Shown: positions 17,759 to 29,525 of the stretch, one piece after another
Layout of the letters: each line of letters begins with the position of its first letter
Numbering within the stretch: the first letter of the stretch is position 1
Source of the DNA: Betaproteobacteria bacterium
GTDB lineage: Bacteria > Pseudomonadota > Gammaproteobacteria > Burkholderiales > Ga0077523
Direction of reading: 5' to 3'
DNA length: 64,000 nucleotides
Assembly (NCBI GenBank): GCA_016713305.1
Contig: JADJPK010000016.1
Span: 62,001 to 126,000 of the forward strand
Made by a program: the position numbers and the translations under genes
Notes under the pieces: generated by a model
The model's database searches: none
The model's input: the letters and a program-made list of their open reading frames with translations, nothing else
Told to the model about the DNA's origin: nothing

Positions 17759-18859
17759 TTCCCGGTCGGTGCCCTGCGGCAAGTCGGCAGCCTGCTCGAT
17801 GACACCACCGCCCAGGCATACCTGCGCATCGTAGAAGACCACCGACTGTCCGGGCGTCACGGCCCATTGGGGATGGTCGAAGATCACGCGAATGCCATCC
17901 GTGGAAGATCCCGGCGAGATCCTGCAGGCGGAATCCTGCTGGCGGTACCGGGTCTTCGCGGTGAGAGGGATCGCGAGGTCGGGTGCCGAGCCTGCGATCC
18001 AGGACAGATCGAGGGCTTCCAGGGCCGGCGCCGACAGGGCGGGGTGATCGTGACCCTGCACGACGATCAATTCGTTGCGCGGCAGGTCCTTGCCGGCCAC
18101 GTACCAGGGCAGGCCCTCGCCGCCGATCCCGAGCCCCTGCCGCTGCCCGATGGTGTAGTACATGAGCCCGGAATGCCGGCCCATGGTCCTGCCGTCTGGC
18201 GTCTTCATGTCGCCCGGTTCGGTCGGCATGTACCGCTGCAGGAATTCCCGGAACGGGCGCTCGCCGATGAAGCAGATTCCGGTCGAATCCTTCTTCGCGT
18301 GGTTGGGCAGTGCGAGTCTTTGCGCCAACGCGCGTACGTCCTTTTTCATCCAGCTCGCCAACGGGAAGAGGGTTCGCGACAGCTGCACCTGATTCAGACG
18401 GTGCAGAAAGTAGCTCTGGTCTTTCGAGGCATCGGCGGCCCTGAGCAGTTCGAAGCGCCCGTCGACCTCCCGGACTCCGGCATAGTGGCCGGTGGCGATG
18501 TGGTCGGCGCCCAGCGCAAGGGCGTGATCGAGAAACGCCTTGAACTTGATCTCGCTGTTGCAGAGGATGTCCGGATTGGGCGTGCGCCCGGCACGATATT
18601 CGTCGAGGAAAAGGCGGAAGACGCGGTCGCGGTATTCCGCCGCGAAGTTCACCGCCTCCACATCGATGCCGATCACGTCGGCCACGGACACGGCGTCGAC
18701 GAGGTCTTCGCGCGACGTGCAGTATTCGTCGGTATCGTCGTCTTCCCAGTTCTTCATGAACAAGCCGATCACCTCGTGGCCTTCCTCCTTGAGGAGCCAC
18801 GCAGCCACGGCGGAATCCACGCCGCCGGAGAGGCCAACGATGACCTTGCTCTTCTTCAT
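17726..18859 (-). CDS. mnmA: tRNA-specific 2-thiouridylase
   Basis: Thiolates U34 of tRNA-Lys, -Glu and -Gln using ATP and sulfur relayed from IscS/Tus. The 377-residue protein starts MKKSKVIVGLSGGVDSAVAAWLL (PP-loop SGGVDS). It carries the two catalytic cysteines in PNPDILCN and GICFIGER, and GQRQGLGIGG. nudJ follows the E. coli gene order next to it. Confidence 0.97.
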   Translation of the reverse strand: MKKSKVIVGLSGGVDSAVAAWLLKEEGHEVIGLFMKNWEDDDTDEYCTSREDLVDAVSVADVIGIDVEAVNFAAEYRDRVFRLFLDEYRAGRTPNPDILCNSEIKFKAFLDHALALGADHIATGHYAGVREVDGRFELLRAADASKDQSYFLHRLNQVQLSRTLFPLASWMKKDVRALAQRLALPNHAKKDSTGICFIGERPFREFLQRYMPTEPGDMKTPDGRTMGRHSGLMYYTIGQRQGLGIGGEGLPWYVAGKDLPRNELIVVQGHDHPALSAPALEALDLSWIAGSAPDLAIPLTAKTRYRQQDSACRISPGSSTDGIRVIFDHPQWAVTPGQSVVFYDAQVCLGGGVIEQAADLPQGTDRESTQHRADSVA

Positions 18860-18905
18860 GACCCGGAAATGCGGACGACGGGCTCCACGCTGACGGCCTG
18901 CCGTT

Positions 18906-19358
18906 TCATGGATAGTGCCTGAGCAGCGAGAGATCGAATCGCCGGCCGGCGAGATAGTCGTCGATGCACTGCAGGATCAGCGGACTGCGATGCCGGGACG
19001 CCGTGGCGCGGATTTCATCGGGCGTCATCCAGACAGCGCGCAGGATGCCTTCGTCCAGGCGCCGATCCGCGTCGTGGGACAGCACGCGACCGGCGAAGGC
19101 GAAGCGCAGATAGACGAGATCGCGCTGCGGATGCGGCCAGCGATAGACGCCGATGAGGTGCTCGATGGCGACGTGATGGCCGGTTTCCTCCAGCGATTCG
19201 CGCACGGCGCCTTCCACGAGCGATTCGTTGCGCTCAAGGTGCCCGGCAGGCTGGTTGAAGCGGATGCCGTCCTCGGTCTGTTCCTCGACGAGCAGAAAAC
19301 GGCCTTCGCGTTCGAGCACGGTGGCCACGGTGACATGCGGAGCCCAGGGCACGTTCAA
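18906..19358 (-). CDS. nudJ: NUDIX hydrolase (NudJ type)
   Basis: A 150-residue NUDIX phosphatase with a complete Nudix box (GHLERNESLVEGAVRESLEETGH) after the NQPAGHL motif typical of NudJ/YmfB, which hydrolyses nucleoside di/triphosphates and thiamine pyrophosphate precursors. Its adjacency to mnmA is conserved in gammaproteobacteria and supports the NudJ assignment. Its start overlaps the marC stop by 4 bp (ATGA). Confidence 0.88.
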   Translation of the reverse strand: MNVPWAPHVTVATVLEREGRFLLVEEQTEDGIRFNQPAGHLERNESLVEGAVRESLEETGHHVAIEHLIGVYRWPHPQRDLVYLRFAFAGRVLSHDADRRLDEGILRAVWMTPDEIRATASRHRSPLILQCIDDYLAGRRFDLSLLRHYP

Positions 19359-19990
19359 CCTCCCAATCCCGGAAACAATTCCTGCAATCCCTTCGCGATG
19401 AATTCCACGGCCAGTGCCGCCAGCGTGAGTCCCATGAGGCGCGTGATGATGTTCATTCCGGTGGTGCCGAGGCGGTGAGCCAGACGTGCGGCGAGCCGCA
19501 GCACGGCCCAGACGGCGATGGCGATCAGCGCCGACGGAATGAGCAGCTTCAGCTGGAAGAGAATGCCCGGAACACGGTGGCTGGCGATGATCATCGTGCT
19601 GATGGCGCCGGGGCCGGCGAACAGGGGAATGGCCAGCGGGACCACCGCGACCGCCTGCCGTGCCGCGGCCTCCTCCGACTCCTGGGGCGTCTGCCGCAGA
19701 CCGTTCTCGCGCGCCTGCATCATCGACACCGACAATAGCATGAGCAGAATGCCACCCCCGACCTGGAATGACGCAATGCTGATGCCGAAGAACTCCAGCA
19801 TGAGCGTGCCGACGAGCGAGGCCAATGCGAGTACGAGGAACACTGTGATGGCTACGGTCTGGGCTGTCCGGCGCCGCTGCCCGATGTCCCAGTCACTGGT
19901 GGTCATGAGGAACATGGGGATTCCGCCCACCGGATTGACGATGGCGAACAGTGCGATGGTGATCTTGAACAGTTCGTTCCAGTCGTTCAT
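19355..19990 (-). CDS. MarC family integral membrane protein
   Basis: A 211-residue protein with six hydrophobic helices, beginning MNDWNELFKITIALFAIVNPVGGIPMFL and containing VPLAIPLFAGPGAISTMI. These are the two signature blocks of the MarC/YhgN family, whose function is unresolved (it is no longer thought to be a drug-resistance pump). I use the methionine at 19990 rather than the earlier one at 20041, because the family begins at the first helix. It overlaps nudJ by 4 bp. Confidence 0.9.
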   Translation of the reverse strand: MNDWNELFKITIALFAIVNPVGGIPMFLMTTSDWDIGQRRRTAQTVAITVFLVLALASLVGTLMLEFFGISIASFQVGGGILLMLLSVSMMQARENGLRQTPQESEEAAARQAVAVVPLAIPLFAGPGAISTMIIASHRVPGILFQLKLLIPSALIAIAVWAVLRLAARLAHRLGTTGMNIITRLMGLTLAALAVEFIAKGLQELFPGLGG

Positions 19991-20119
19991 GAGTACCGGC
20001 GAAGCATGGAGGCGCTTCGAAATGACCGCGCGGCGGTGCATGGAGTGACCCGCCGCCAGGAGCCGGGGATATGAGCGGAAGGCAGAATAATTGCCGCTGG
20101 CCGGAGCGTCAAAGCCCGT

Positions 20120-20671
20120 TCAGGGCCGTGGAACCGGAACGTCCCGCCACTGGCCGGGAAGAAGATCCCGCAAGCACCAGGGACCGATGCTCGCCCGGAT
20201 GAGCCGCAGGGTCGGCAATCCCACCGCCGCCGTCATCCGGCGCACTTGGCGATTCCGGCCTTCCGTAATCTCCAGCTGCAACCAGTGGGTCGGGACGGTC
20301 TTGCGAAAGCGGACAGGAGGGTCCCGCGCCCAGAGGTTGGGCGGCTCGTCGATCGCCACCACCTTCGCCGGCCGGGTGGGACCGTCCTTCAGCGTGACTC
20401 CCCGCGCGAGGTGGTCGAGTTGTTCCTGCACTGGTGTTCCTTCCACCTGCACCCAGTATCGTTTGGGCTGCTTGTGGCGGGGATCGGACAAGCGGGCCTG
20501 CAACGCGCCGTCGTCAGTCAGTGCAAGCAATCCTTCACTGTCGGCATCGAGCCGTCCGGCCGGATACACGTCCGGAACCGGAACGAAGTCACGCAGGGTA
20601 CGAACGCCGGGCGGCCCGGAGAACTGGCTCAACACGCCGTAGGGCTTGTTGACCAGAATGACCCGGGCCAT
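20120..20671 (-). CDS. rluE: 23S rRNA pseudouridine2457 synthase RluE-like
   Basis: A 183-residue RsuA/RluE-type pseudouridine synthase without an S4 domain. It begins VILVNKPYGVLSQFS, with catalytic motif GRLDADSEGLLALTDDG and C-terminal ITEGRNRQVRRMTAAVG. The short length and lack of S4 fit RluE. In E. coli rluE sits between nudJ and icd, as it does here apart from marC and the ace genes. The gap to aceB is 7 bp. Confidence 0.9.
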   Translation of the reverse strand: MARVILVNKPYGVLSQFSGPPGVRTLRDFVPVPDVYPAGRLDADSEGLLALTDDGALQARLSDPRHKQPKRYWVQVEGTPVQEQLDHLARGVTLKDGPTRPAKVVAIDEPPNLWARDPPVRFRKTVPTHWLQLEITEGRNRQVRRMTAAVGLPTLRLIRASIGPWCLRDLLPGQWRDVPVPRP

Positions 20672-20678
20672 CCCCGGC

Positions 20679-22296
20679 TCAGCGGTGCTCGTGCGCGATC
20701 ACGTAGTCGTAGGCAGGCAGGGTGAGGAACTCCGCGAAGTCTTCGGCGAGCGTCAGTTCCTGGAACATCTTCGCGCCTTCCTCGTACTGCCCTGCGGCAT
20801 ATTGCTTGTCCCCGAGGATTTCCTTCACGCGGGCAAGCTCCTGCGGCACCAGCGACTGGAACAACTCCTTCGTGACCTTGCGGCCGTCGTCCAGAACGCC
20901 TTTGGGGCTGCGGATCCAGTGCCAGATCTGTGCTCGCGAGATCTCGGCCGTCGCCGCGTCTTCCATCAGGTTGAAGATCGGCACACAGCCCGTGCCCGCG
21001 AGCCAGGCTCCCATGTACTGGATGCCGATGTTGATGTTCGTGCGCAGGCCCTGTTCCGTGATGGGCGCCTGGGGCTGGAAGTCGAGAAGATCCTTTGCGG
21101 TCACATTGACGTCGTCCCGCTGGCGCGAGATCTGATTGGGCGTCTTCATGCCGGCGTCGAAGACCTCCTTCGCGATGGGGACCAGGCCGGGGTGTGCCAC
21201 CCAGGTGCCGTCATGACCGTCGGTCACTTCGCGCTCCTTGTCGGCGCGCACCTTGGCGAGGGCGGCATCGTTGGCCGCGGCATCGTTCTTGATGGGGATC
21301 TGCGCCGCCATTCCCCCCATGGCGAAGGCGCCTCGCTTGTGGCAGGTCTTGATGAGGAGCAGCGAATAGGCGCGCATGAACGGGCTGGTCATGGTGACCA
21401 AGCCGCGGTCCGCAAGAATGAAATCCGGCTGCTTCTTGAACTTCTTGATGCAGGAGAAGATGTAGTCCCAGCGGCCGCAATTGAGGCCGGCGGAGTGGTG
21501 GCGCAGTTCGTAGAGGATCTCCTCCATCTCGAACGTCGCCATGATCGTTTCGATCAGTACGGTTGCCTTGACGGTTCCGACCGGCAGGCCCAGTTCCTTC
21601 TGTGCCAGCACGAAGGCGTCGTTCCAGAGCCGCGCCTCCAGGTGGCTCTCCATCTTGGGAAGGTACAGATAGATGCCGCAACCCTTGCTTCACGCGTCTT
21701 GCCGCGTTGTGGAAGAAGTACAGGCCGAAGTCGAACAGGCCGCCGGAAACCGGCTTGCCGTCGACCCGGACGTGCTTCTCGGTCAGGTGCCAGCCACGGG
21801 GACGGACGAGCAGCGTGGCGGTCTTCTCTGCGAGCGCGTACTTCTTGCCTTCGGGGCTGGTGAACGAAATGGTCCGGTCCAGCGCGTCCCGCATGTTGAT
21901 CTGCCCCTGGATCTGGTTGTCCCAGGTGGGCGTGCTGGAATCCTCGAAGTCCGCCATGAACATGTTCGCGCCCGAATTGAGCGCGTTGATCACCATCTTG
22001 CGGTCCGTCGGACCGGTGATCTCGACTCTGCGGTCCTGAAGATCCTGCGGCACGGAAGCGACTTTCCAGTCTCCTTCCCGGATGTGACGCGTCTCGGGCA
22101 GGAAATCGGGCAGCTTGCCGGCGTCCAGTTCGGCCTGACGTACCTTGCGCCGCTCCAGCAATTCCAGCCGGCGCACATCGAAGGCCCGGTGCAATTTCGC
22201 GATGAAGGCGACGGCATCGGGCGTGAGGATCTGGCTGTATTCCGGGGTGACGGGGGCAAGGATTTCGATGCCTGGGCCGTAGGAGGGCGCGGTCAT
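20679..22296 (-). CDS. aceB: Malate synthase A (one frameshift)
   Basis: Condenses glyoxylate with acetyl-CoA to malate in the glyoxylate bypass. The N-terminal part begins MTAPSYGPGIEILAPVTPEY and contains FMADFEDSSTPTWDNQIQGQ. The C-terminal part begins KMESHLEARLWNDAF and contains FSCIKKFKK and GTGCVPIFNLMEDAATAEISR. The two halves are joined by one extra base in the C run at 21682-21684 (plus strand); removing it gives KQGCGIYLYLPKMESHLEARL and a normal protein of about 538 residues. The slip is almost certainly a sequence error. aceA lies upstream on the same strand, with a terminator between them. Confidence 0.94.
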
Positions 22297-22368
22297 GGGG
22301 TGCTCCGGTTCTGACGAGACGAGGAATCCCGCATTATGGCATTAGTTCTTACCAAGTGGCGCAGGGAC

Positions 22369-22394
22369 AAAAAAGCCCGGGCAGTGCCCGGGCT
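22369..22394 (-). terminator. Rho-independent terminator after aceA
   Basis: On the minus strand GCCCGGGC pairs perfectly with GCCCGGGC around a 3-nt loop, followed by TTTTTT. It ends the aceA message before aceB. Confidence 0.88.
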
Positions 22395-22413
22395 CGAGGG
22401 ACGGAGGCCCCGG

Positions 22414-23691
22414 TCAGGCGAACTGCTCTTCCTCGGTGGAGCCGGTGAGAGCGGTGACGGAGGACTGCCCCGACTGGATGACCTGGGTCACCTCGTCGAA
22501 ATAACCCGTACCGACCTCGCGCTGATGCTTCACGGCGGTGAAGCCGCGATCGGCCGCCGCGAATTCCTTCTGCTGCAATTCGACGAAGGCGGTCATGTTG
22601 TCGCGGGCGTAGCCGTACGCGAGATCGAACATGCCGTAGTTGAGCGCGTGGAAGCCGGCCAGCGTGATGAACTGGAACTTGTAACCCATGGCGCCCAGTT
22701 CACGCTGGAACTTGGCGATGGTCGCGTCGTCGAGGTTCTTCTTCCAGTTGAAGGAGGGCGAGCAGTTGTACGACAGAAGCTTGCCGGGGAACTTGCGGTG
22801 GATGGCTTCCGCGAACTGCCGGGCGAACTCGAGGTCGGGCTTGCCGGTTTCGCACCAGATGAGGTCGGCGTATGGCGCGTAGGCAAGGCCACGGGAGATC
22901 GCCTGCTGCAGCCCGTTCATCACCCGGTAATAGCCTTCGGGCGTGCGTTCGCCTGTGCAGAACGGTTTGTCATTCTCATCCACGTCCGACGTGAGCAGGT
23001 TCGCGGCTTCGGCATCCGTGCGGGCGAACACGAGGGTCGGAACGCCCATGATGTCCGCCGCAAGGCGGGCGGCTACGAGCTTCTGCACGGCCTCCTGGGT
23101 GGGCACGAGGACCTTGCCGCCCATGTGGCCACATTTCTTCGCGGCGGCGAGCTGATCCTCGAAGTGCACGCCTGCAGCGCCCGCCTCGATCATCGCCTTC
23201 ATGAGTTCGAAGGCGTTGAGCACGCCACCGAATCCGGCTTCCGCGTCCGCCACGATGGGGGCGTACCAGTCAGTGCCATCCTTGCCTTCGGAATGGTGGA
23301 TCTGATCGGCGCGCATCAGCGTGTTGTTGATCCGGCGCACGATGGCCGGCACGCTGTTGACGGGATAGAGAGACTGGTCGGGATACATCTCACCGGACAG
23401 GTTGGCGTCGGCGGCGACCTGCCACCCCGACAGGTAGATTGCTTTCAGGCCGGCCTTGTCCTGCTGCATGGCCTGATTGCCGGTCATGGCGCCGAGCGCG
23501 TTGATGAACGGCTCGGTGTTCACCAGGGTCCAGAGCTTTTCGGCGCCGCGCCGGGCAAGGCTGTGCTCGATGTGAACGGTGCCTCGCAGGCGGTCGACGT
23601 CTTCTGCCGTGTAAGGACGGTTGACGCCCTTCCAGCGCGGATTCTCCGCCCAGTCTTTCTTCATCTGCGCGATGCTGAGTTCGCGATTCAT
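22414..23691 (-). CDS. aceA: Isocitrate lyase
   Basis: Cleaves isocitrate to succinate and glyoxylate, the first step of the glyoxylate bypass. 425 residues from MNRELSIAQMKKDWAENPRWKG. The catalytic KKCGHMGGKVLVP motif, VADAEAGFGGVLNAFELMKAMI and NYGMFDLAYGYARDNM are present. The frame is open upstream, but the family starts here; MENTP at 23706 is the only nearby alternative. A strong terminator follows. Together with aceB and icd it places the isocitrate branch point in one locus and implies growth on acetate, fatty acids or other C2-yielding substrates. Confidence 0.97.
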   Translation of the reverse strand: MNRELSIAQMKKDWAENPRWKGVNRPYTAEDVDRLRGTVHIEHSLARRGAEKLWTLVNTEPFINALGAMTGNQAMQQDKAGLKAIYLSGWQVAADANLSGEMYPDQSLYPVNSVPAIVRRINNTLMRADQIHHSEGKDGTDWYAPIVADAEAGFGGVLNAFELMKAMIEAGAAGVHFEDQLAAAKKCGHMGGKVLVPTQEAVQKLVAARLAADIMGVPTLVFARTDAEAANLLTSDVDENDKPFCTGERTPEGYYRVMNGLQQAISRGLAYAPYADLIWCETGKPDLEFARQFAEAIHRKFPGKLLSYNCSPSFNWKKNLDDATIAKFQRELGAMGYKFQFITLAGFHALNYGMFDLAYGYARDNMTAFVELQQKEFAAADRGFTAVKHQREVGTGYFDEVTQVIQSGQSSVTALTGSTEEEQFA

Positions 23692-24408
23692 TGGTGTGTT
23701 CTCCATCGGAAGGTGATCGGGAGCGCAGGCTGGGCTGATCGCCGGCGTGAGTCCTTTGAACGGACCAGACGCAGACAACCGGGCAATCCGCCGCGCGGAG
23801 GAAGGCCCACGGCGCAATTTGTGTGCGCGCCGCGCCCAGATTGCACATCGCGGCCAGAATCCGGATCTGGGGGCCGCTTGACGAACCGGGTTGGGGGGTC
23901 GCCTTTGAACGTCGGAGTCCCTGCTCGGGAACCGGCGCTGTGACTGAACCAAGTATCCGAACAGCCATGCGGCGGTGCAACAACGGCGCAATTGTGGTCA
24001 TTACGACATTGAAAACAACAAGTTGAAGCATGGCACAACCTTCTCTTCCCGTATCGTGGAATGCAATTCGGGATCGCGATAGGCGCTTCTGCGTGCATTG
24101 CAGCATTCGGCCTTCGGCAGCGGCTACGCCAGGGCACGGGACCGAACGCTCCATCCGTGCCTGGCGCGCATCGTGCACGAAGCGCGGGAAAGGTTGGGTA
24201 AGGACTTCCCGCAGACCCTCACCGTGAGGGATGCGAGAGCGATGCATCAGGCATGGATGGGGGCGCAGCAGGTCGCCAAGTGGGAAGCGGTCGACTAAAC
24301 TTGCACCGCTTCGACGACTCGAATGCCAGGCGGGTCGATGAACGGGGCGCGGGCCGAAATGCGGCCGCTGCGTGACGCATTCTTTCCTTCAATCGCGAAA
24401 GGACATCG
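23692..24408. other. 717-bp region between divergent aceA and icd
   Basis: This holds the promoters for aceA (minus) and icd (plus), though no site can be fixed by eye. One weak small open frame (24098-24298) is listed separately. Confidence 0.5.
24098..24298 (+). CDS. Possible small protein upstream of icd
   Basis: 66 codons from TTG 24098, reading SGYARARDRTLHP, ARIVHEARERLGKDFP and RDARAMHQAWMGAQQVAKWE. The composition (amphipathic helices, Arg/Glu-rich) is more protein-like than the alternative frames. There is no clear ribosome site, an in-frame stop lies just upstream, and I recognise no family. It may be the tail of a decayed gene. Confidence 0.3.
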   Translation: MQHSAFGSGYARARDRTLHPCLARIVHEARERLGKDFPQTLTVRDARAMHQAWMGAQQVAKWEAVD

Positions 24409-25647
<1,239 letters not shown>

Positions 25648-25882
25648 TAAAGATCATGCGCGAGTCCGGTCCATCCCTTTCCAACAACTGTGGGCGAGCC
25701 CCATCGCGGCTCTTCATACAGGTGTTGAGGGAAGGACCGGTCCGTGCATGCAGGCGGACGGCAAGCGAGCGTGGCATCGTTGAAAACGCGGCCCTTTCGT
25801 CCACTTGTAAATTTCCGGGTAACGCGCAAAATAGGTTTGGTACTCGGTACCACATTCCTCGAAGGTGAATAGCAGCCAGGTC

Positions 25883-26190
25883 ATGGCAACGGGTCCTCGC
25901 GAAGGCGGCGTCCTGGAGGTCGAGAAGCAGAAGGTCAAGCCGCCGCCGCTGTACAAGGTTCTGCTGCTCAATGACGATTACACGCCGATGGATTTCGTGG
26001 TCGGTGTATTGCAGAATTTTTTGGCATGACGCGCGAGCAGGCGACGCAGGTCATGCTGAAGGTGCACCGTGAAGGCATGGGAGTCTGCGGCGTGTATCCC
26101 AAGGACGTCGCGGCCTCGAAGGTGGAACAGGTCTTGTCCTATGCACGGCAGCACCAGCATCCGCTGCAGTGTGTGATGGAGGAAAGTTAG
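25883..26190 (+). CDS. clpS: ATP-dependent Clp protease adaptor ClpS (one frameshift)
   Basis: Adaptor delivering N-degron substrates to ClpAP. The first part (MATGPREGGVLEVEKQ, YKVLLLNDDYTPMDFVVGVLQNFF) and the second part (MTREQATQVMLKVHREGMGVCGVYPKDVAASKV) are in different frames. One T is missing from the T run at 26017-26022; restoring it gives the standard FFGMTREQA. The corrected length is about 102 residues. An in-frame GTG at 25865 is an alternative start. The stop TAG directly abuts the clpA ATG. Confidence 0.93.
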
Positions 26191-28481
26191 ATGATTGCCC
26201 AGGAGCTCCGAAGTCAGCCTGCATAGGGCGTTCATGGAGGCGAGGCAGGAGCGCCACGAGTTCATCACCGTGGAACATCTGCTCCTGGCGATGCTGGACA
26301 ACCCCTCCGCATCGGAGGTGTTGCGAGCCTGCGCCGCCAACATCGAGGAGCTGCGCCAGCAACTCACCGACTTCATCAACGAACACACGCCGGTCGTGAC
26401 CGGCGACGAGGTGGATACCCAGCCCACGCTGGGTTTCCAGCGCGTCATCCAGCGCGCGATCCTTCACGTGCAGTCTTCCGGAAAGAAGGAAGTGACCGGC
26501 GCGAACGTGCTGGTCGCCATCTTTGGCGAGAAGGATTCGCATGCGGTGTATTTCCTCCACCAGAAAGGTGTCACCCGTCTGGACGTGGTGAATTTCATCT
26601 CCCACGGCATCAGCAAGGTGCCCCAGAGCAGTGCCCAGCCGGCCAAACAGGAGGCCGACGCGGAAACGGAACAGGAACCCGCGGCCGGCGGTGCTCTGGA
26701 GGCCTATACACAGAACCTCAACGCACTTGCGATCTCCGGCAAGATCGATCCGCTGATCGGCAGGGAAAGGGAACTGGAACGAGTCATCCAGATTCTCTGC
26801 CGTCGCCGCAAGAACAACCCGCTTCTCGTGGGTGAAGCGGGGGTCGGCAAGACGGCGATTGCCGAAGGGTTGGCCCGCCGCGTCATCGAAGGGCAGGTGC
26901 CCGAGATTCTCAGCCACTCGGTTGTGTACGCCCTCGACATGGGTGCGCTGCTGGCGGGCACCAAGTACCGTGGGGACTTCGAACAACGGCTGAAGGCGGT
27001 ACTGAAACAGCTGACGGACAACCCCAACGCGATTCTCTTCATCGACGAGATCCATACATTGATCGGCGCGGGCGCCGCATCGGGGGCACGCTGGATGCGT
27101 CGAATCTGTTGAAGCCGGCCCTGTCCTCCGGACAGCTCAAGTGCATCGGTGCCACGACCTACAAGGAATACCGTGGCATTTTCGAGAAGGATCATGCGCT
27201 CTCCCGACGGTTCCAGAAGATCGATGTCACCGAACCGAGCGTCGACGAGACGGTGGCAATTCTTCGGGGGCTGAAGACGCGGTTCGAGGCGCACCACGGT
27301 GTTCGCTACACGGAAGCTGCGCTCTCGTCGGCTGCCGAACTGTCGGCGCGTTTCATCAACGACCGTCATCTTCCGGACAAAGCCATCGACGTGATCGACG
27401 AAGCGGGGGCCGCGCAGCGCATCCTGCCGAAGTCGCGGCAGCGAAAGGTCATCGGCAAGCACGACATCGAGGACATCATCGCGAAGATCGCGAGAATCCC
27501 GGCGCAGAACGTGTCGTCCAACGATCGGAATGCCCTGAAGACGCTCGATCGGGATCTCAAGGCGGTCGTCTTCGGCCAGGAACGAGCGATCGATGCGTTG
27601 TCCGCCGCAATCAAGATGTCGCGCAGCGGTCTGGGCAATCCGCAGAAGCCCATCGGTTCGTTCCTGTTCTCCGGCCCGACCGGGGTCGGAAAGACGGAAG
27701 TTGCGCGCCAGCTCGCCTATGTCATGGGCGTCGAACTCATTCGTTTCGACATGTCGGAATACATGGAGCGCCACGCTGTCTCGCGTCTCATTGGTGCGCC
27801 CCGGGATACGTGGGATTCGATCAGGGCGGTCTTCTGACCGAAGCGATCAGCAAGCATCCTTACGCCGTGCTGCTTCTGGACGAGATCGAGAAGGCGCATC
27901 CCGACATCTTCAACATTCTTCTGCAGGTGATGGATCACGGAACACTCACCGACAACAATGGCCGTCGAGCTGACTTCCGCAATGTCGTGATCATCATGAC
28001 GACCAACGCGGGAGCCGAAACGCTGGCAAAGACGGCCATTGGCTTCACGCTCGGAAAGCAGGTCGGAGACGAGATGGGCGAGATCAAGCGTATGTTCACG
28101 CCCGAGTTCCGGAACCGTCTGGACGCCATCATCTCCTTCGCTCCGTTGAGCTACGAGATCATCCTTCGAGTGGTCGACAAGTTCCTCATGCAGCTCGAGG
28201 AGCAGCTTCACGAGAAGAAGGTCGATGTATCGTTCACGTCTGAGTTGAAGGACTATCTGGCGAAGAACGGATTCGATCCCCTGATGGGCGCTCGGCCCAT
28301 GTCCCGGTTGATTCAAGACACGATTCGGCGTGCGCTGGCCGACGAACTGTTGTTTGGCCGCCTGATCAATGGCGGTCGTGTTTCGGTGGGGCTCGATGCG
28401 GAGGAAAAGGTGGTGCTGTCGTTCGAGGAGACTCCGCCTCCGCACCGCGAACAGCCTGAGGAAGAAAGCAGCGTCGCGTGA
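26191..28481 (+). CDS. clpA: ATP-dependent Clp protease ATPase ClpA (three frameshifts)
   Basis: AAA+ unfoldase that feeds ClpP. It starts MIAQEL, followed by the N-domain (LHRAFMEARQERHEFITVEHLLLAML). D1 has Walker A GEAGVGKTA and Walker B ILFIDEIHTLIGAG. D2 has GPTGVGKTEVARQLA and VLLLDEIEKAHPDIFN, and the sequence ends with a C-terminal ARPMSRLIQDTIRR block. Three single-base slips break the frame: an extra C at 26208-26209, a missing G in the G run at 27082-27086, and a missing C in the C run at 27799-27802. Correcting them gives about 763 residues, the normal length. Because all domains are intact, sequence error is far more likely than gene loss. Confidence 0.94.
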
Positions 28482-29023
28482 CTTCGTGGTCGGTGAGTCG
28501 ACGAACGTTGCCGCGCGGCCTCCCCGGAATCCATCCGGGGATGCTCCGGACTTGCGCCGCCCTTCGTGACGAGTTACGCGCGGGGGAGCATGCTCAGTCC
28601 TCCCTCAGGGCGTGAACAGCATTTCCCGCAATCATTCCGCGTGATGCCGAGAATCCTGGGGTTTCCCGGAGATGGGCTTGGGCATCCGGATATTGCGAGC
28701 TGATATGCACGAGCTACATTGGCCGCTGTATTGAAACAGGGCAACTCGGCAAGGCAGATTGCAGTCCGATGCGAAAAGCCGGAGAGTGCCGCGGCCTCAC
28801 CATTCCTGCGATTCCGTTCCACCCGACGGCCCCTGCCGCCCTTTCCGTCGATCGAACCCACGTGCATCTGGCTCACTGGCCGGATGTCCTCCCCTCAGCT
28901 GTGTTTGAATGCAGCTGGGAAATGGGTCAAGCGGCGCGGGTCCTCTTGCCCGTGCGGAGACTGACGGGGCGACCAGCCTCTCAGCGGTGGTCGTGCCGTA
29001 TCGAGCGACTGGAGGAAAACGGA
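28482..29023. other. Intergenic stretch after clpA
   Basis: About 540 bp. There is a small CCCCGGA/TCCGGGG hairpin at about 28521-28540 without a T run. Short open frames here have no family features. The promoter of the following gene must lie in this stretch. Confidence 0.45.
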
Positions 29024-29431
29024 ATGATCAGTAGATCCTGTCTCGGGAAATGCGCGCGGCTGATGACGGCCGCGTGTCTGTTCGCATTGGCAGGTCCGTC
29101 CGTCTGGGCGGGCGAAACATCGATGGATGGACTGTGGAAGGGCCCGTGGTATCTCGGCATGAGCAGCGGGACGGCTGAACTGCGGATATCAACGGTGGGG
29201 GAGTCCCTCTCGGGCACGCTCCAGTTGACCAATAGCGAGACGTTCGGAACGGAGGCTCATCCGCTGCGGAATGCCAGTTTCTCGAATGGCACATTCCAAT
29301 TCCGCGTAGCGGGAGAAGATGGCCAGGTCATGGTCGGCGAAGTGCCCGTCGACCTGGCGAAGGGCGTGCTCAAGGGCGCGGTTCGATACGGGGGATACAA
29401 GCTTCGTCTCGAATTGCTTCGGACGCCATGA
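29024..29431 (+). CDS. Hypothetical secreted protein
   Basis: 135 residues with a clear Sec signal peptide (LMTAACLFALAGPSVWA/GETS), then a beta-rich domain with TSMDGLWKGPWYLGMSSGTAELRIS and SGTLQLTNSE, ending YGGYKLRLELLRTP. The alternating pattern suggests a small lipocalin- or barrel-like fold, but I recognise no family. The start at 29024 has a GGAGG nine bases upstream. It is convergent with the cytochrome c gene. Confidence 0.7.
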   Translation: MISRSCLGKCARLMTAACLFALAGPSVWAGETSMDGLWKGPWYLGMSSGTAELRISTVGESLSGTLQLTNSETFGTEAHPLRNASFSNGTFQFRVAGEDGQVMVGEVPVDLAKGVLKGAVRYGGYKLRLELLRTP

Positions 29432-29525
29432 GCCTGGCGTCCGTGCGGGTCCCTGCGATGTGACATGAGGGGTGTCGCCTTTCGGCCCGAGGCGCGCTGA
29501 GGCGCCTCGTGGCCATGGCGCGGCA

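Noticed and set aside
20120..20671. Pseudouridine synthase as RsuA
   Set aside because: No N-terminal S4 domain, short length and synteny with nudJ and icd favour RluE.
22414..23991. Isocitrate lyase extended to an upstream start (100 extra residues)
   Set aside because: The extra residues are Arg/Pro-rich and not part of the family; the normal N-terminus MNRELS begins at 23691.
25648..25882. Cold-shock gene cspD before clpS
   Set aside because: Expected in many proteobacteria but no CspA-like motif (KGFGFI) is present in either strand.
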